Positions 52,121 through 60,488 of a stretch of 64,000 nucleotides of DNA are shown one piece after another (position 1 is the stretch's first letter; each line of letters begins with the position of its first letter). The stretch is from an uncultured Kiritimatiellota bacterium. Lineage in GTDB: Bacteria; Verrucomicrobiota; Kiritimatiellia; RFP12; DVOR01. The stretch lies in contig CALXSF010000013.1 in assembly GCA_944391055.1 (NCBI GenBank), forward strand, positions 1 through 64,000, read 5' to 3'. The translations under genes and the position numbers were made by a program. The notes under the pieces were generated by a model that did no database searches, was not told where the DNA came from, and saw nothing but the letters and a program-made list of their open reading frames with translations.

Positions 52121-52819
52121 TTAGACGCCGAAGGGCAGGAATTGGTGGTAGAGGAAGGTGAAGGCGCCGGCCTGCAGATCCACGTGGAAGTGGCCCGCGA
52201 ACCAGCGGCGGAAGGCAAGGCGCGCGCGGAGGCTCTCCAGCCAGGCCTCGGTGGCGGTGTCGACGACGCCGAAGCGGGCCTCCCAGGCCTCGCGGCGGCC
52301 GGGGGGCATGACGCTCTCGGGGCAGGTGTGCGAGAGCACGGCGTCGACCCGCCAGCCGGCGGCGCGGAGGGCGACCTCGGCGCGGGCGCGGATGGCGGGG
52401 GAGGGCTGCTCGTCCTCGAACCAGGCCCAATGGTTGAGCAGGCGGTCGAACTTGTCCACGGAATAGGCGCCGCCGACGACGAGCGTCCGCAGCCCGCCGA
52501 TGTCGTAGAGCGCGCCGTCCACGGGGAAGAGCTGGTTGGGGTAGCGCGGGTCGGCGTAGGCCTCGCCGCCGAAGGCCGGGCGCGTGCGATAGGCGCGGAG
52601 CGTCTCGGGGCGGGCCTCGTGGTTGCCGTGGACGCAGAAGAGGGTGATGGGGAGCTGGGCCAGGTGCTGCTTGAGCGCCGTGGCCCGCGCGTCGGGGAAA
52701 TAGTTGATGCCCGCGTCGCCCAGGACGATGAGGGTGTCCTCGCGGCGCGTGCGCTCGCGGCGGCAGAAGTCATCCACCTCCGTGAAGTCGCCATGCTTGT
52801 CTCCGGTGACCCAAATCAT
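52121..52819 (-). CDS. Calcineurin-like metallophosphoesterase
   Basis: A 232-aa phosphoesterase. It has VTGDKHGDF (D-x-H), LGDAGINY (GD), VHGNHE (GNHE), LSHTC and a final GHFH, which together form the binuclear metal site. The usual second-strand GD pair is present, so it should be active. Substrate unknown. The chosen ATG at 52819 starts where the fold starts; a longer frame to 52924 overlaps the promoter. It precedes ettA. Confidence 0.88.
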   Translation of the reverse strand: MIWVTGDKHGDFTEVDDFCRRERTRREDTLIVLGDAGINYFPDARATALKQHLAQLPITLFCVHGNHEARPETLRAYRTRPAFGGEAYADPRYPNQLFPVDGALYDIGGLRTLVVGGAYSVDKFDRLLNHWAWFEDEQPSPAIRARAEVALRAAGWRVDAVLSHTCPESVMPPGRREAWEARFGVVDTATEAWLESLRARLAFRRWFAGHFHVDLQAGAFTFLYHQFLPFGV

Positions 52820-52850
52820 GCCTGTGCCTTTGTCCGAGCGGACGCCGCGC

Positions 52851-52859
52851 ATTGTACCA
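52851..52859 (-). promoter_or_regulatory. Extended -10 promoter of the phosphoesterase-ettA-ispF operon
   Basis: Minus-strand TTGg-TACAAT lies 31 bases before the ATG at 52819. Confidence 0.5.
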
Positions 52860-52908
52860 AATCCGCCTTGCCGCGTTCCCTCCTTGGGTGGACAAATCCC
52901 GGCCCGTG

Positions 52909-52917
52909 TGCTAGATT
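52909..52917 (+). promoter_or_regulatory. Extended -10 promoter of the broken gene
   Basis: TGTGc-TAGATT stands 24 bases before the degenerate start, and AAGGAAGG survives between them. Confidence 0.45.
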
Positions 52918-52941
52918 GGGGCAAATCAAAATCAAGGAAGG

Positions 52942-53878
52942 GTCAAGAGCCGTTGTTTGTTGTCGCTGGGCTGTGCGGCGTTTGTGTGCGCGGCGGGGGC
53001 GAAGATTCGTTATGTCGGCGAGACGTGGCGGGCCAGCCTGTCCTGGGCCAACTTCTTCGGGCCGATCCCGAACGCCATCAACTATTATTCCAGGGGCGAG
53101 GAAATGCTGGCGAACCCCACCGCCGAGATGGGGATCCCGCCGTGTTTCTGATCGCCCCCCTTGATGGCGAACGTTTTCGGTATTGCGTGGTGGATTCGCG
53201 TCAGGTTCACGGCAGTGAATTATTTAATGAGCGCCTCTCCTCCAAAAAGGAGCAGGAATCGCCGATTGTGATCCCCGTTCGCCTCAAACGGAACCCCATC
53301 TCTTTGGTGACAATCGATTTGGGAGAGGATTTGCGTATTCCAAAGAAAGACGGGAAGGTGGCCGGCCATGAGACGCCGTTGGGCTACGACATGGTGGCGG
53401 CCGACTGGGTCGCCCCGTATGGCCGAGGGCAGGTGGCCGATCTGATTTTCCGCTTTGTGGTCAATCTTTATCCTCAGAAAGACGAGAAAGGGCGTAGTTT
53501 CTTCCGGATTAAGAATTGTGTGGTCATCACCTTCCCCAATGAGGGTGACGGAGTTCAGAAAGCCGAGAATCGGTGGCCTTTGTCCCGCTTCCCGACAGAC
53601 TTTGAGACCCCCTTGGATGGCTACGAGCCTGAATTCGTTATGATCAATCACAGAGGGTGGCATCCGGATGATTTCGTGAACGATCCCACGCAATCGTACT
53701 TTGTCCGGATTCGGACGCAGAAAGACGAGAACGGGCGGATTGTCCACGCGCTGTATGGGCGAATTACGCGGATTATCTGCGCCGCTTCCCGAAGGCGTTG
53801 CAACACCAGGAAGAACGGATGCGCGCCCTGCCCAAACTAGTCATCGGGGAAGGCGACGCGGAGGCCGCCCCCAAGTAA
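52942..53878 (+). pseudogene. Decayed gene for an exported protein (start lost, two frameshifts)
   Basis: Three reading frames join into one protein of about 310 residues. The first (52942-53151) reads KSRCLLSLGCAAFVCAAGA, a signal peptide lacking its ATG (GTC in place), then KIRYVGETWRASLSWANFFG. A shift near 53135-53150 leads to the second frame (VFLIAPLDGERFRYCVVDS, on through NLYPQKDEKGRSFFRIKN, to DENGRIVHALYG). A second shift near 53750-53770 leads to the third frame (NYADYLRRFPKALQHQEERM, ending APK before TAA at 53876). GC is lower than either side. I do not recognise the family. The shifts may instead be assembly errors; read depth would tell. Confidence 0.65.
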
Positions 53879-53903
53879 GGCGTGGCCCCTTGGCCTTTGC
53901 GCC

Positions 53904-53922
53904 GGCGCCGATCGTCGGCGCC
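53904..53922. other. Perfect GC-rich dyad before lepA
   Basis: GGCGCCGA and TCGGCGCC around TCG form an 8-bp stem with no T run after it. It lies between the broken gene and the lepA promoter. Nothing ties it to a known role. Confidence 0.3.
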
Positions 53923-53985
53923 GCGGGGCGCGCGGCCTGGGCTCCGGGCCGGGATCGGCGCGGTGCGTGGGCGCGGCGGGATTTG

Positions 53986-53994
53986 TGGTAGAAT
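53986..53994 (+). promoter_or_regulatory. Extended -10 promoter of lepA
   Basis: TGg-TAGAAT preceded by TTTG ends 8 bases before the ATG at 54003, giving a leader of about 2 bases. Confidence 0.6.
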
Positions 53995-54002
53995 GAGTTG
54001 CC

Positions 54003-55832
54003 ATGAGTAGTGACTTTGTGAAAGATTTGGCCCATACGCGCAATTTCTGCATCATCGCGCACATCGACCATGGCAAGACGACGCTTTCGGACAGGATCCT
54101 GGAGCTGACGAAGGCGATCGACCCGCGCCAGCTGAAGGAGCAGACGTTGGACGCGATGGATCTGGAGCGGGAGCGCGGCATCACCATCAAGAGCCATCCG
54201 GTCACCATGCAGTACGAGGCGGCGGACGGGGCGCGCTATCGCCTCAACCTGATCGACACGCCCGGCCACGTGGACTTCGCCTATGAGGTGAGCCGCGCGA
54301 TGGGCGCCTGCGAGGGGGCCATCCTGGTGGTGGACGCCGCGCAGGGGGTGGAGGCGCAGACGGTGGCGAACGCCTACCTGGCCATCGACGCGAACCTCGA
54401 GATCATCCCCGTGCTGAACAAGGTGGACCTGCCGAGCGCGGACGTGCCGGGGGTCATCCATCAGATCGAGGACGTGCTGGGCATCCCCGTGGATCCGCCG
54501 CTGCTCATCTCCGCGAAGACGGGCCAAGGCGTGCCGGAGGTGCTGGAGGCGATCGTCCGCCGCGTGCCGCCGCCGAGGACGGAGCGCCCCGGGGGGCCGC
54601 TGCGCGCGCTGGTCTTCGACTCGGTCTTCGACGTCTACCGCGGCGTCATCACCTACGTGCGCGTGGTGGACGGCGCGATCCGGGCGGGCGACGCCCTGCG
54701 CTTCATGTCCACCGGCCTGACGACGCCCGTGAAGGAGGTGGGCATCTTCTCCCCCTCGCAGAAGCCGGTGGAGGTGCTGGAGCCGGGGCAGGTGGGCTAC
54801 ATCGTCGGCGCCATCAAGGACCCCGCCGAGATCAAGGTGGGCGACACGCTGACCAGCCAGCGCGACGGCGCGCAGACGCCCCTGCATGGCTTCAAGGAGA
54901 TCCACCCGACCGTCTTCTGCGGCATCTACCCCGTCAGCACCGACGAGTACAACAAGGTGCGCGCGGGCCTGGAGAAGCTCCACCTCAACGACTCGGCCTT
55001 CACCTTCCACGCCGAAAGCTCCGCGGCGCTCGGCTTCGGCTTCCGTTGCGGCTTCCTCGGGCTGCTGCACATGGAGGTGGTGCAGGAGCGCCTGCGCCGC
55101 GAGTTCCAGCTCGACATCATCAACACCCATCCCGCCGTCGTCTACCGCGTCACCCTCAAGGACGGCACCGTGCAGGAGATCGACAACCCCGTGCTCCTGC
55201 CCGACCCCACGCGCATCGAGACCATCGAGGAGCCGATGATCAAGGCCCGCATCATCACCATGAGCAGCTGCATCGGCGACATCATGCGCCTGGTGATGGA
55301 GCGGCGCGGCGTCGTCGACGGCACCGAGACCCTCGACGCCCAGCGCGTCATCCTCACCTGCATCCTCCCCCTCAACGAGATCCTCATCGACTTCCACGAC
55401 ACCCTCAAATCCATCTCCCGCGGCTATGCCTCGATGGACTACGAGCCCCACGGCTACCAAGCCAGCGACATCGTGCGCATGGACATCCTGCTCAACGGCG
55501 ACCCCGTCGACGCCTTCTCCTGCATGGTCCACCGCGACCGTGCCGTCGCCCGCGGCAAGCAGATGTGCAAGGCCCTCAGCGAGACCATCCCGCCGCATAT
55601 GTTCAAGATCCCCGTCCAGGCCTGCATCGGGCGCACCATCATCGCCCGCGAGGATATCCGCCCCTTCCGCAAGGACGTCACCGCGAAACTCTACGGCGGC
55701 GACGTCACCCGCAAGCAGAAACTGCTCAAGAAGCAAGCCGAGGGCAAGAAGCGCATGAAGGAGTTCGGCACCGTCAACGTGCCGCAGTCCGCCTTCATCG
55801 CCGTGCTCAAAGGCACCTCGGAGGACAACTGA
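54003..55832 (+). CDS. lepA: Elongation factor 4 (LepA)
   Basis: A 609-aa translational GTPase that back-translocates or remodels stalled ribosomes. G1 is AHIDHGKTT, G2 RGITIKSH, G3 DTPGHVDF, G4 NKVD and G5 SAKTGQG. Domains II-V follow, ending in the LepA-specific C-terminal domain (FGTVNVPQSAFIAVLKG). Length and order are standard. The mRNA seems nearly leaderless. A DUF212 gene starts immediately after its stop codon. Confidence 0.97.
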   Translation: MSSDFVKDLAHTRNFCIIAHIDHGKTTLSDRILELTKAIDPRQLKEQTLDAMDLERERGITIKSHPVTMQYEAADGARYRLNLIDTPGHVDFAYEVSRAMGACEGAILVVDAAQGVEAQTVANAYLAIDANLEIIPVLNKVDLPSADVPGVIHQIEDVLGIPVDPPLLISAKTGQGVPEVLEAIVRRVPPPRTERPGGPLRALVFDSVFDVYRGVITYVRVVDGAIRAGDALRFMSTGLTTPVKEVGIFSPSQKPVEVLEPGQVGYIVGAIKDPAEIKVGDTLTSQRDGAQTPLHGFKEIHPTVFCGIYPVSTDEYNKVRAGLEKLHLNDSAFTFHAESSAALGFGFRCGFLGLLHMEVVQERLRREFQLDIINTHPAVVYRVTLKDGTVQEIDNPVLLPDPTRIETIEEPMIKARIITMSSCIGDIMRLVMERRGVVDGTETLDAQRVILTCILPLNEILIDFHDTLKSISRGYASMDYEPHGYQASDIVRMDILLNGDPVDAFSCMVHRDRAVARGKQMCKALSETIPPHMFKIPVQACIGRTIIAREDIRPFRKDVTAKLYGGDVTRKQKLLKKQAEGKKRMKEFGTVNVPQSAFIAVLKGTSEDN

Positions 55833-56333
55833 ATGGGCGCGGACGAGACCCGTTTGGCCTGGGACTTCTGGGCCTACTTCATCAACCCCTACTTCTGGAG
55901 CGGCTTCATGGGGTGGTGCGTCGCCCAGGTCATCAAGATGACCCGCGGGGCCATCCGCACCAAGAGCCTGGACTTCACCTACCTCACCAGCACCGGCGGC
56001 ATGCCCAGCGCCCACTCCGCCCTCGTCACCGGCGTCTTCGTCGGCCTCGGCCTCGGGCAGGGGTGGGACGCGCCTGTCACCATCGTCGCCAGCGTCGTCG
56101 CCGCCATCACGATGTTCGACGCCGCGACCGTCCGCCGCGCCGCCGGCCAGCAAGCCCGCCTCCTCAACACCATCACCCGCCAATTCTTCCATGAGCGCCG
56201 CTTCTCCGCCAAGCCGCTCAAGGAGATGCTCGGCCACACCCGCACCGAGGTCTACGGCGGCATGGCCACCGGCGCGCTCGTCGCCGTCCTCGTCCTCAGC
56301 CTCTGGGCGCGCCTCGGCTGGCCCAACCTGTGA
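55833..56333 (+). CDS. DUF212 (divergent PAP2-like) membrane protein
   Basis: A 166-aa protein with about four helices and the family marks GGMPSAHSALVTG, DAATVRRAAGQQA and LGHTRTEVYGG. The group is related to acid phosphatases of the PAP2 type, and the PSAHS and GHTxxEV elements may be catalytic. It may act on isoprenoid or lipid phosphates. It begins directly after the lepA stop with no gap. Confidence 0.9.
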   Translation: MGADETRLAWDFWAYFINPYFWSGFMGWCVAQVIKMTRGAIRTKSLDFTYLTSTGGMPSAHSALVTGVFVGLGLGQGWDAPVTIVASVVAAITMFDAATVRRAAGQQARLLNTITRQFFHERRFSAKPLKEMLGHTRTEVYGGMATGALVAVLVLSLWARLGWPNL

Positions 56334-56350
56334 GCGCCCGCGCGGCGGGA

Positions 56351-56383
56351 GGGCCGGGGGCGCCGCCCCCGGCCCCGTCTTTT
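56351..56383 (+). terminator. Probable intrinsic terminator after the DUF212 gene
   Basis: A very GC-rich inverted repeat (GGGCCGGGGGCG with its complement) is followed by CGTCTTTT. The T run is short and overlaps the next promoter. Confidence 0.45.
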
Positions 56384-56391
56384 GGTATAGT
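56383..56391 (+). promoter_or_regulatory. Extended -10 promoter of the AsmA-like operon
   Basis: TGg-TATAGT is followed by GGGGGAAAGGAG and the ATG at 56411. Confidence 0.6.
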
Positions 56392-56410
56392 GGGGGAAAG
56401 GAGCGAACGG

Positions 56411-59400
56411 ATGGATTTCTCGAAACCAGTCAATGCGCAGACGGCGCGCCCCCGGCGGCGGGGGCGGCGGATCCTGCTGTGGGCGCTCGCGCCCGTCGTC
56501 GCCTTGGCGGCGCTGATCGCGGCCGCGCCGACGTTGCTCTCGACCGGGGCGGCGCGGCGCTTCGTGGTGGGGAAGGTGAACGCGGCGATCGCGCCGGCGA
56601 CGCTGGAGGTGGGCGATTGGTCGCTGGCGTGGACGCGGGGGCAGTCGCTCACGGGCCTCCGTTACCGCGACGCGCGGCAGGGCATCGACGTGCGGGTGAG
56701 GGCGATCCGCCTCTCCTCGCTCCTCCAGCTGTTGCCGGTGGGGCGGCTGACGGCGCGCGTGGAGGTGGAGGCGCCCGAGGTGGCCTACGCGCCGCCCGCG
56801 CCCCAGGCCGGCGCGCCCGAGACGCCGCCGCCCGCGCCGGGCGGGGAGGGGGCGGGGGAACCCGCCGCGCCGTTCGTCCTGCCGGCCTGGGAGGTCGCGG
56901 CGGACATCCGGGTGACGGACGCCGCGTTCACGATGGCGGGCCTGCCGGCGCCGTTGGCGACGGTCGCCTCCGCGCGGCTGACGATGGATTCCTTGGACGA
57001 GGCGATCGCCTTCGCGGCCGACGGCGCGGCCCAGGGCGTGGCGTTCGCCGCGGAGGCGACGCTGCCGTCGGCGCGGACGCTGGCGGCGGCCACGCGCCCG
57101 ACGGATTGGTTCCGCACGGCGGCGCTCCGGTTGCAGGCCCCGTGGCTCTCCGCCACGGCCGAGGCCTCCGCGGCGCCGGGCAAGGACTGGCCGGAGGCGT
57201 CGGCGAAGGCGGAGGTCGATTTGCCGGGGGCGCTGCGCTTCGCGGAGGCTTGGGGCGTGAAGGCCGAGGGCGTGGAGGTGAAATCCGGCACGCTGACGTT
57301 GGGCGCGACGGTCGCCGGCGGCGCGGCGGGCACGGTGCGCGCCGCGCTCTCCCTCGCCTCGGCGCAACTGGCCTGCACGGTGCGGGGCAAGCCGCTGGCG
57401 GCGGACCCGGAGATCGCGCTCGCGGCGGAGGTGGACCCCAAGAACCCGATGGGCGCCAAGATCGAGCGGCTGTCGGTGACCCTGCCCGGCGTGTCGGCGC
57501 AGGGGCAGGGGACGCTGGAGGATGGGACGCTGACGGCGCGGGTGGCGGTGGACGAGCTGTTGGCGGCCTTCCGCCCCTTCGTGGGGGAGGTGGCCCTGCC
57601 CGGGCCGCTTGCCGTCGAGGCCGAGGCGCGCGCGGCGGGCGGGGCCTTCGGGCTGTCGCTCCGCGGGCGTTCCGAGGCGGCGGAGCTGGCGAGCCTCTCG
57701 GTGAAGGCCGAGGGCGTGGACGTGGCCGCGCGCGCGGTGCGCGCGGCGAAGGTCGGCGCGAAGGCCGACGTGGCGGCGGTGGCGGCCTTTCTCGGCGCCC
57801 CGGGGCCGAAGGGGACGCTTTACGTGAGCGCGACGGCGGGCGGCTCGCCGGGGTCGGCCCAGGCGGACGTGGCGTTTGCCTTGCGCGACGCGGCGTTCGC
57901 CTCGGGCGCCTGGAAGATCGAGGAGGCGTCGCTCGCGGAGGGCTCCCTGAAGGCGGCGTTCGACGGGAAGGCCGTGCGCGTGACGGACTTGACGCTCGCC
58001 ACGCCGGCCGCGACGGCGCGGGGCGAGGCCGCCTACGCGCTCGGTGCGCCGCTGGGGCGGGCGCTGACGGCGAAACTCTCGGGCCGCGCGACGCCGGGCC
58101 TCGTCTTGGAGCGGTGGCACGTGCCCGCGAAGGGGCGGCCTTTGCCCAAGGTCGCCGGCGCCGTCGACCTGACCGTCCGGGCGGAGGCCTCGGAAGGCCC
58201 CATCCCGCGCGTGACGGCGACGGCGCGCTCCGAGGATCTGGCCGTGACGTTGGAGGGGCTCCGGCCCATCGCGGCGCCTTTCGGGCTGAGCGTGGAGGCG
58301 GAGGGCGACGCGGGCGGCTACGTGCTGCGGGCCTTCGCGTTGGAGACGGCCTATGCGTCGGTGACGGCGCGGGGGCGTTTCGAGACCATCGGCGGGCGCG
58401 TGACGCTGGAGGGGATGTTGGAGCCGGACTTCGCCCGGCTTTGGGGCCTGCCCTTCTTGGACGCCTATCGTGAGCTGGGCATCGCGGTGGAGGGGAAGCA
58501 CGCGCGGCCCTTCCGCTTCAACGCGCCGGTGCTGAACGGTCTGCCGGGCATCCTGAACGAGGGGGCGGCCGAGGCGGCGCTGGCCTTCGACCGCGTGACG
58601 CTGCCGGGCTTCGACATCCCGGACGGCGGGGCGACGCTGACCCTGACGAACGCCGTGGCCGCCCTCGACGCGGAGATGGCCGTGAACGGGGGCGCCCTGC
58701 GCCTTCGCCCGCGCGTGGCCGTGGCGGCCCCGCCCTACGTGCTCACCATCCCGGACGGGACGAAACTGCTCGACGGCGCGGGGCTGACCCAGGCGATGCT
58801 GGACGAGGGCTTCGGCGCCGTGCACCCCCTGCTCGCGGGGTCGGCCACGCCCTCCGGCACCGTGGACGTGGTGTGCGACAGCCTGCGGCTGGAGCTGGGC
58901 GGCAACCCGTTGGAGGCCTTGGAGGCGGAGTGCTCCCTGCTGACGCATGGTGTGAGCGTGCAGCCGAACGGCACGCTCGGCACGTTGCTGAGCCTGGTGC
59001 GCCTGAGGGACAAGGCCGCGATCCTGCCGGACCAAGACTTCGCCGTCCGCGTGCGGAAGGGGGTGCTGACGTGCGACCCGATCCGGGCGCGCATCGCCGC
59101 CGTCAAGCTGGACTGCCAGGGCTCCACCAACCTGCTCACGCGCGAGATCGATTACACCATCAGCCTGCCGCTGACGGAGCAGTTGCTGGGCAATCGGCTG
59201 GCCAAGCGGCTCAAGGTCGGGGACGCCATCCGGCTGCCCATCCATGGCACGCTGGATCGGCCCATCGTGGAGACGCGGCCGCTGTTGGACGCCCTGGCCG
59301 ATTCCGCGGTCGGCCGCGCCACCGAGCGGGCGACGGACAAGCTGACCGAGAAGCTGGGCGACGCGCTGCGCAAGGCCGGCGCCACGGGCGAGGACGCGGG

Positions 59401-59470
59401 GGAGGCCGCCGGCGAGGCCGTGGACAGCCTGGAAGGGGCCCTGCGCGGGCTCTTCAATCGAAAACGGTGA
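56411..59470 (+). CDS. AsmA-like envelope protein
   Basis: A 1019-aa protein with one N-terminal anchor (RRILLWALAPVVALAALIAA, about 18-38), then long beta-rich periplasmic repeats. The opening (AINAAIAPATLEVGDWSLAW-like, then DARQGIDVRVRAIRLSS) and the closing domain (EIDYTISLPLTEQLLG, GTLDRPIVE) are those of the AsmA/TamB-related family, which bridges inner and outer membranes and moves phospholipids. Its Ala/Glu-rich central part is not assignable. AAAGGAG fixes the start. A GTG-start gene overlaps its stop. Confidence 0.85.
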   Translation: MDFSKPVNAQTARPRRRGRRILLWALAPVVALAALIAAAPTLLSTGAARRFVVGKVNAAIAPATLEVGDWSLAWTRGQSLTGLRYRDARQGIDVRVRAIRLSSLLQLLPVGRLTARVEVEAPEVAYAPPAPQAGAPETPPPAPGGEGAGEPAAPFVLPAWEVAADIRVTDAAFTMAGLPAPLATVASARLTMDSLDEAIAFAADGAAQGVAFAAEATLPSARTLAAATRPTDWFRTAALRLQAPWLSATAEASAAPGKDWPEASAKAEVDLPGALRFAEAWGVKAEGVEVKSGTLTLGATVAGGAAGTVRAALSLASAQLACTVRGKPLAADPEIALAAEVDPKNPMGAKIERLSVTLPGVSAQGQGTLEDGTLTARVAVDELLAAFRPFVGEVALPGPLAVEAEARAAGGAFGLSLRGRSEAAELASLSVKAEGVDVAARAVRAAKVGAKADVAAVAAFLGAPGPKGTLYVSATAGGSPGSAQADVAFALRDAAFASGAWKIEEASLAEGSLKAAFDGKAVRVTDLTLATPAATARGEAAYALGAPLGRALTAKLSGRATPGLVLERWHVPAKGRPLPKVAGAVDLTVRAEASEGPIPRVTATARSEDLAVTLEGLRPIAAPFGLSVEAEGDAGGYVLRAFALETAYASVTARGRFETIGGRVTLEGMLEPDFARLWGLPFLDAYRELGIAVEGKHARPFRFNAPVLNGLPGILNEGAAEAALAFDRVTLPGFDIPDGGATLTLTNAVAALDAEMAVNGGALRLRPRVAVAAPPYVLTIPDGTKLLDGAGLTQAMLDEGFGAVHPLLAGSATPSGTVDVVCDSLRLELGGNPLEALEAECSLLTHGVSVQPNGTLGTLLSLVRLRDKAAILPDQDFAVRVRKGVLTCDPIRARIAAVKLDCQGSTNLLTREIDYTISLPLTEQLLGNRLAKRLKVGDAIRLPIHGTLDRPIVETRPLLDALADSAVGRATERATDKLTEKLGDALRKAGATGEDAGEAAGEAVDSLEGALRGLFNRKR

Positions 59471-60087
59471 GCGGCGCGATGGCGGAGTGGCGTCTCAGAC
59501 CCCGGGCCGGGCGGTGCGCCCGTTGCGGCGCGCCGTTCGCCCCCGGCATGGCGGGCCATACCCTGCTCGAGCCGGAGCCGGGCGGGGAGGGTTACGTGCG
59601 GCTCGACCTGTGCGCGGCCTGCCATGCGGCGCTCCCGGAGGCGGCCCGGCGCGCGGCCTCCGCCGCGTGGCCCTTCACCGTCGGCGCGCCCGAGCCCAGG
59701 GGCGGCCGCGCGCGGGGGGCGGCGGGGCCGACGGCGCACGTTTCCGCGGAGGGCGTGCTGCGGGCCTTGCTGGAGCGGGGCGACCCGCGCGACGGCCCCG
59801 CGGCGTATGTGCTGGCGCTGCTGCTGGAGCGCGGGAAGCGCGTGACGGAGCGGCAGCTCGCCACGGACGCCGCCGGGCGGCGCATCCATCTCTATGAGGC
59901 GCGCGCCTCGGGCGATCTGCTCCCCGTGGCGGAGCCGCCCTTGGCGGCGGAGGATTTGCCGGCCGTGCAGCGGCGCGTGGCCGAATTGCTGGAGCGCGGG
60001 CTGCGGAGGCCCGCCCGCGTGGCGCGCAGGCGACGCGCGCCGTGGCCGAGGGGCGTGGTGCGCCGCGTGCGGAGGGAACGGGGATGA
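59467..60087 (+). CDS. Protein of unknown function with a four-cysteine zinc motif
   Basis: A 206-aa protein with CxxC at 17/20 and CxxC at 49/52, probably one zinc site. The rest is Ala/Arg-rich with a helical middle (about 90-180) and an Arg-rich tail. I do not recognise it. The GTG start overlaps the AsmA-like stop (GTGA); an ATG at 59479 is the alternative. It ends over the next gene (ATGA), so the four genes to polA are one coupled unit. Confidence 0.65.
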   Translation: MSGAMAEWRLRPRAGRCARCGAPFAPGMAGHTLLEPEPGGEGYVRLDLCAACHAALPEAARRAASAAWPFTVGAPEPRGGRARGAAGPTAHVSAEGVLRALLERGDPRDGPAAYVLALLLERGKRVTERQLATDAAGRRIHLYEARASGDLLPVAEPPLAAEDLPAVQRRVAELLERGLRRPARVARRRRAPWPRGVVRRVRRERG

Positions 60088-60488
60088 CGGTTGCGCGAAT
60101 CGTGTTGTATGGGCTGGCCGTGGCGGCCGTGACGCTTGTGATCTGGCGCTGGAACCGCGGGGCGCAGCGCCGCCGCTTCGCCCGCGCGTTCCCGCCGGGG
60201 CGCGCGGAGGGCTGGTCGGCGGAGGACGCGCCCTTCCTGGAGGCCTTCGAGCGGGCCTTCGCCTTGCGGCGCGGGTGGGCGGCGCGGATCCCGCCGGGGC
60301 GCACGCCCATGGACGTCTATCTGGCGCTTTATCCCGAGCATTGCATCTATGACGACAGTGAGCTCACCCGCCTGCGGAACGCCTTGGGGGCGCGGCTGGG
60401 CGGGGCGTCGCCCAAAGAGCCGCTGACCCAACCCCTCGGGGCGCTGGCCTCCCTCTGGCGCGGCGCGCCCGAAAGGAGCCGCCCATGA
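60084..60488 (+). CDS. Small membrane-anchored protein of unknown function
   Basis: A 134-aa protein with one N-terminal helix (about 4-22, IVLYGLAVAAVTLVIWRW) and a basic, cytosolic remainder containing TPMDVYLALYPEHCIYDDSE. No family recognised. It overlaps the preceding gene and polA by 4 bases each (ATGA). Confidence 0.65.
   Translation: MTVARIVLYGLAVAAVTLVIWRWNRGAQRRRFARAFPPGRAEGWSAEDAPFLEAFERAFALRRGWAARIPPGRTPMDVYLALYPEHCIYDDSELTRLRNALGARLGGASPKEPLTQPLGALASLWRGAPERSRP

Noticed and set aside
52957-53151. 64-codon ORF as an independent small gene
   Set aside because: It reads as the signal peptide and first domain of the broken gene that continues in other frames.
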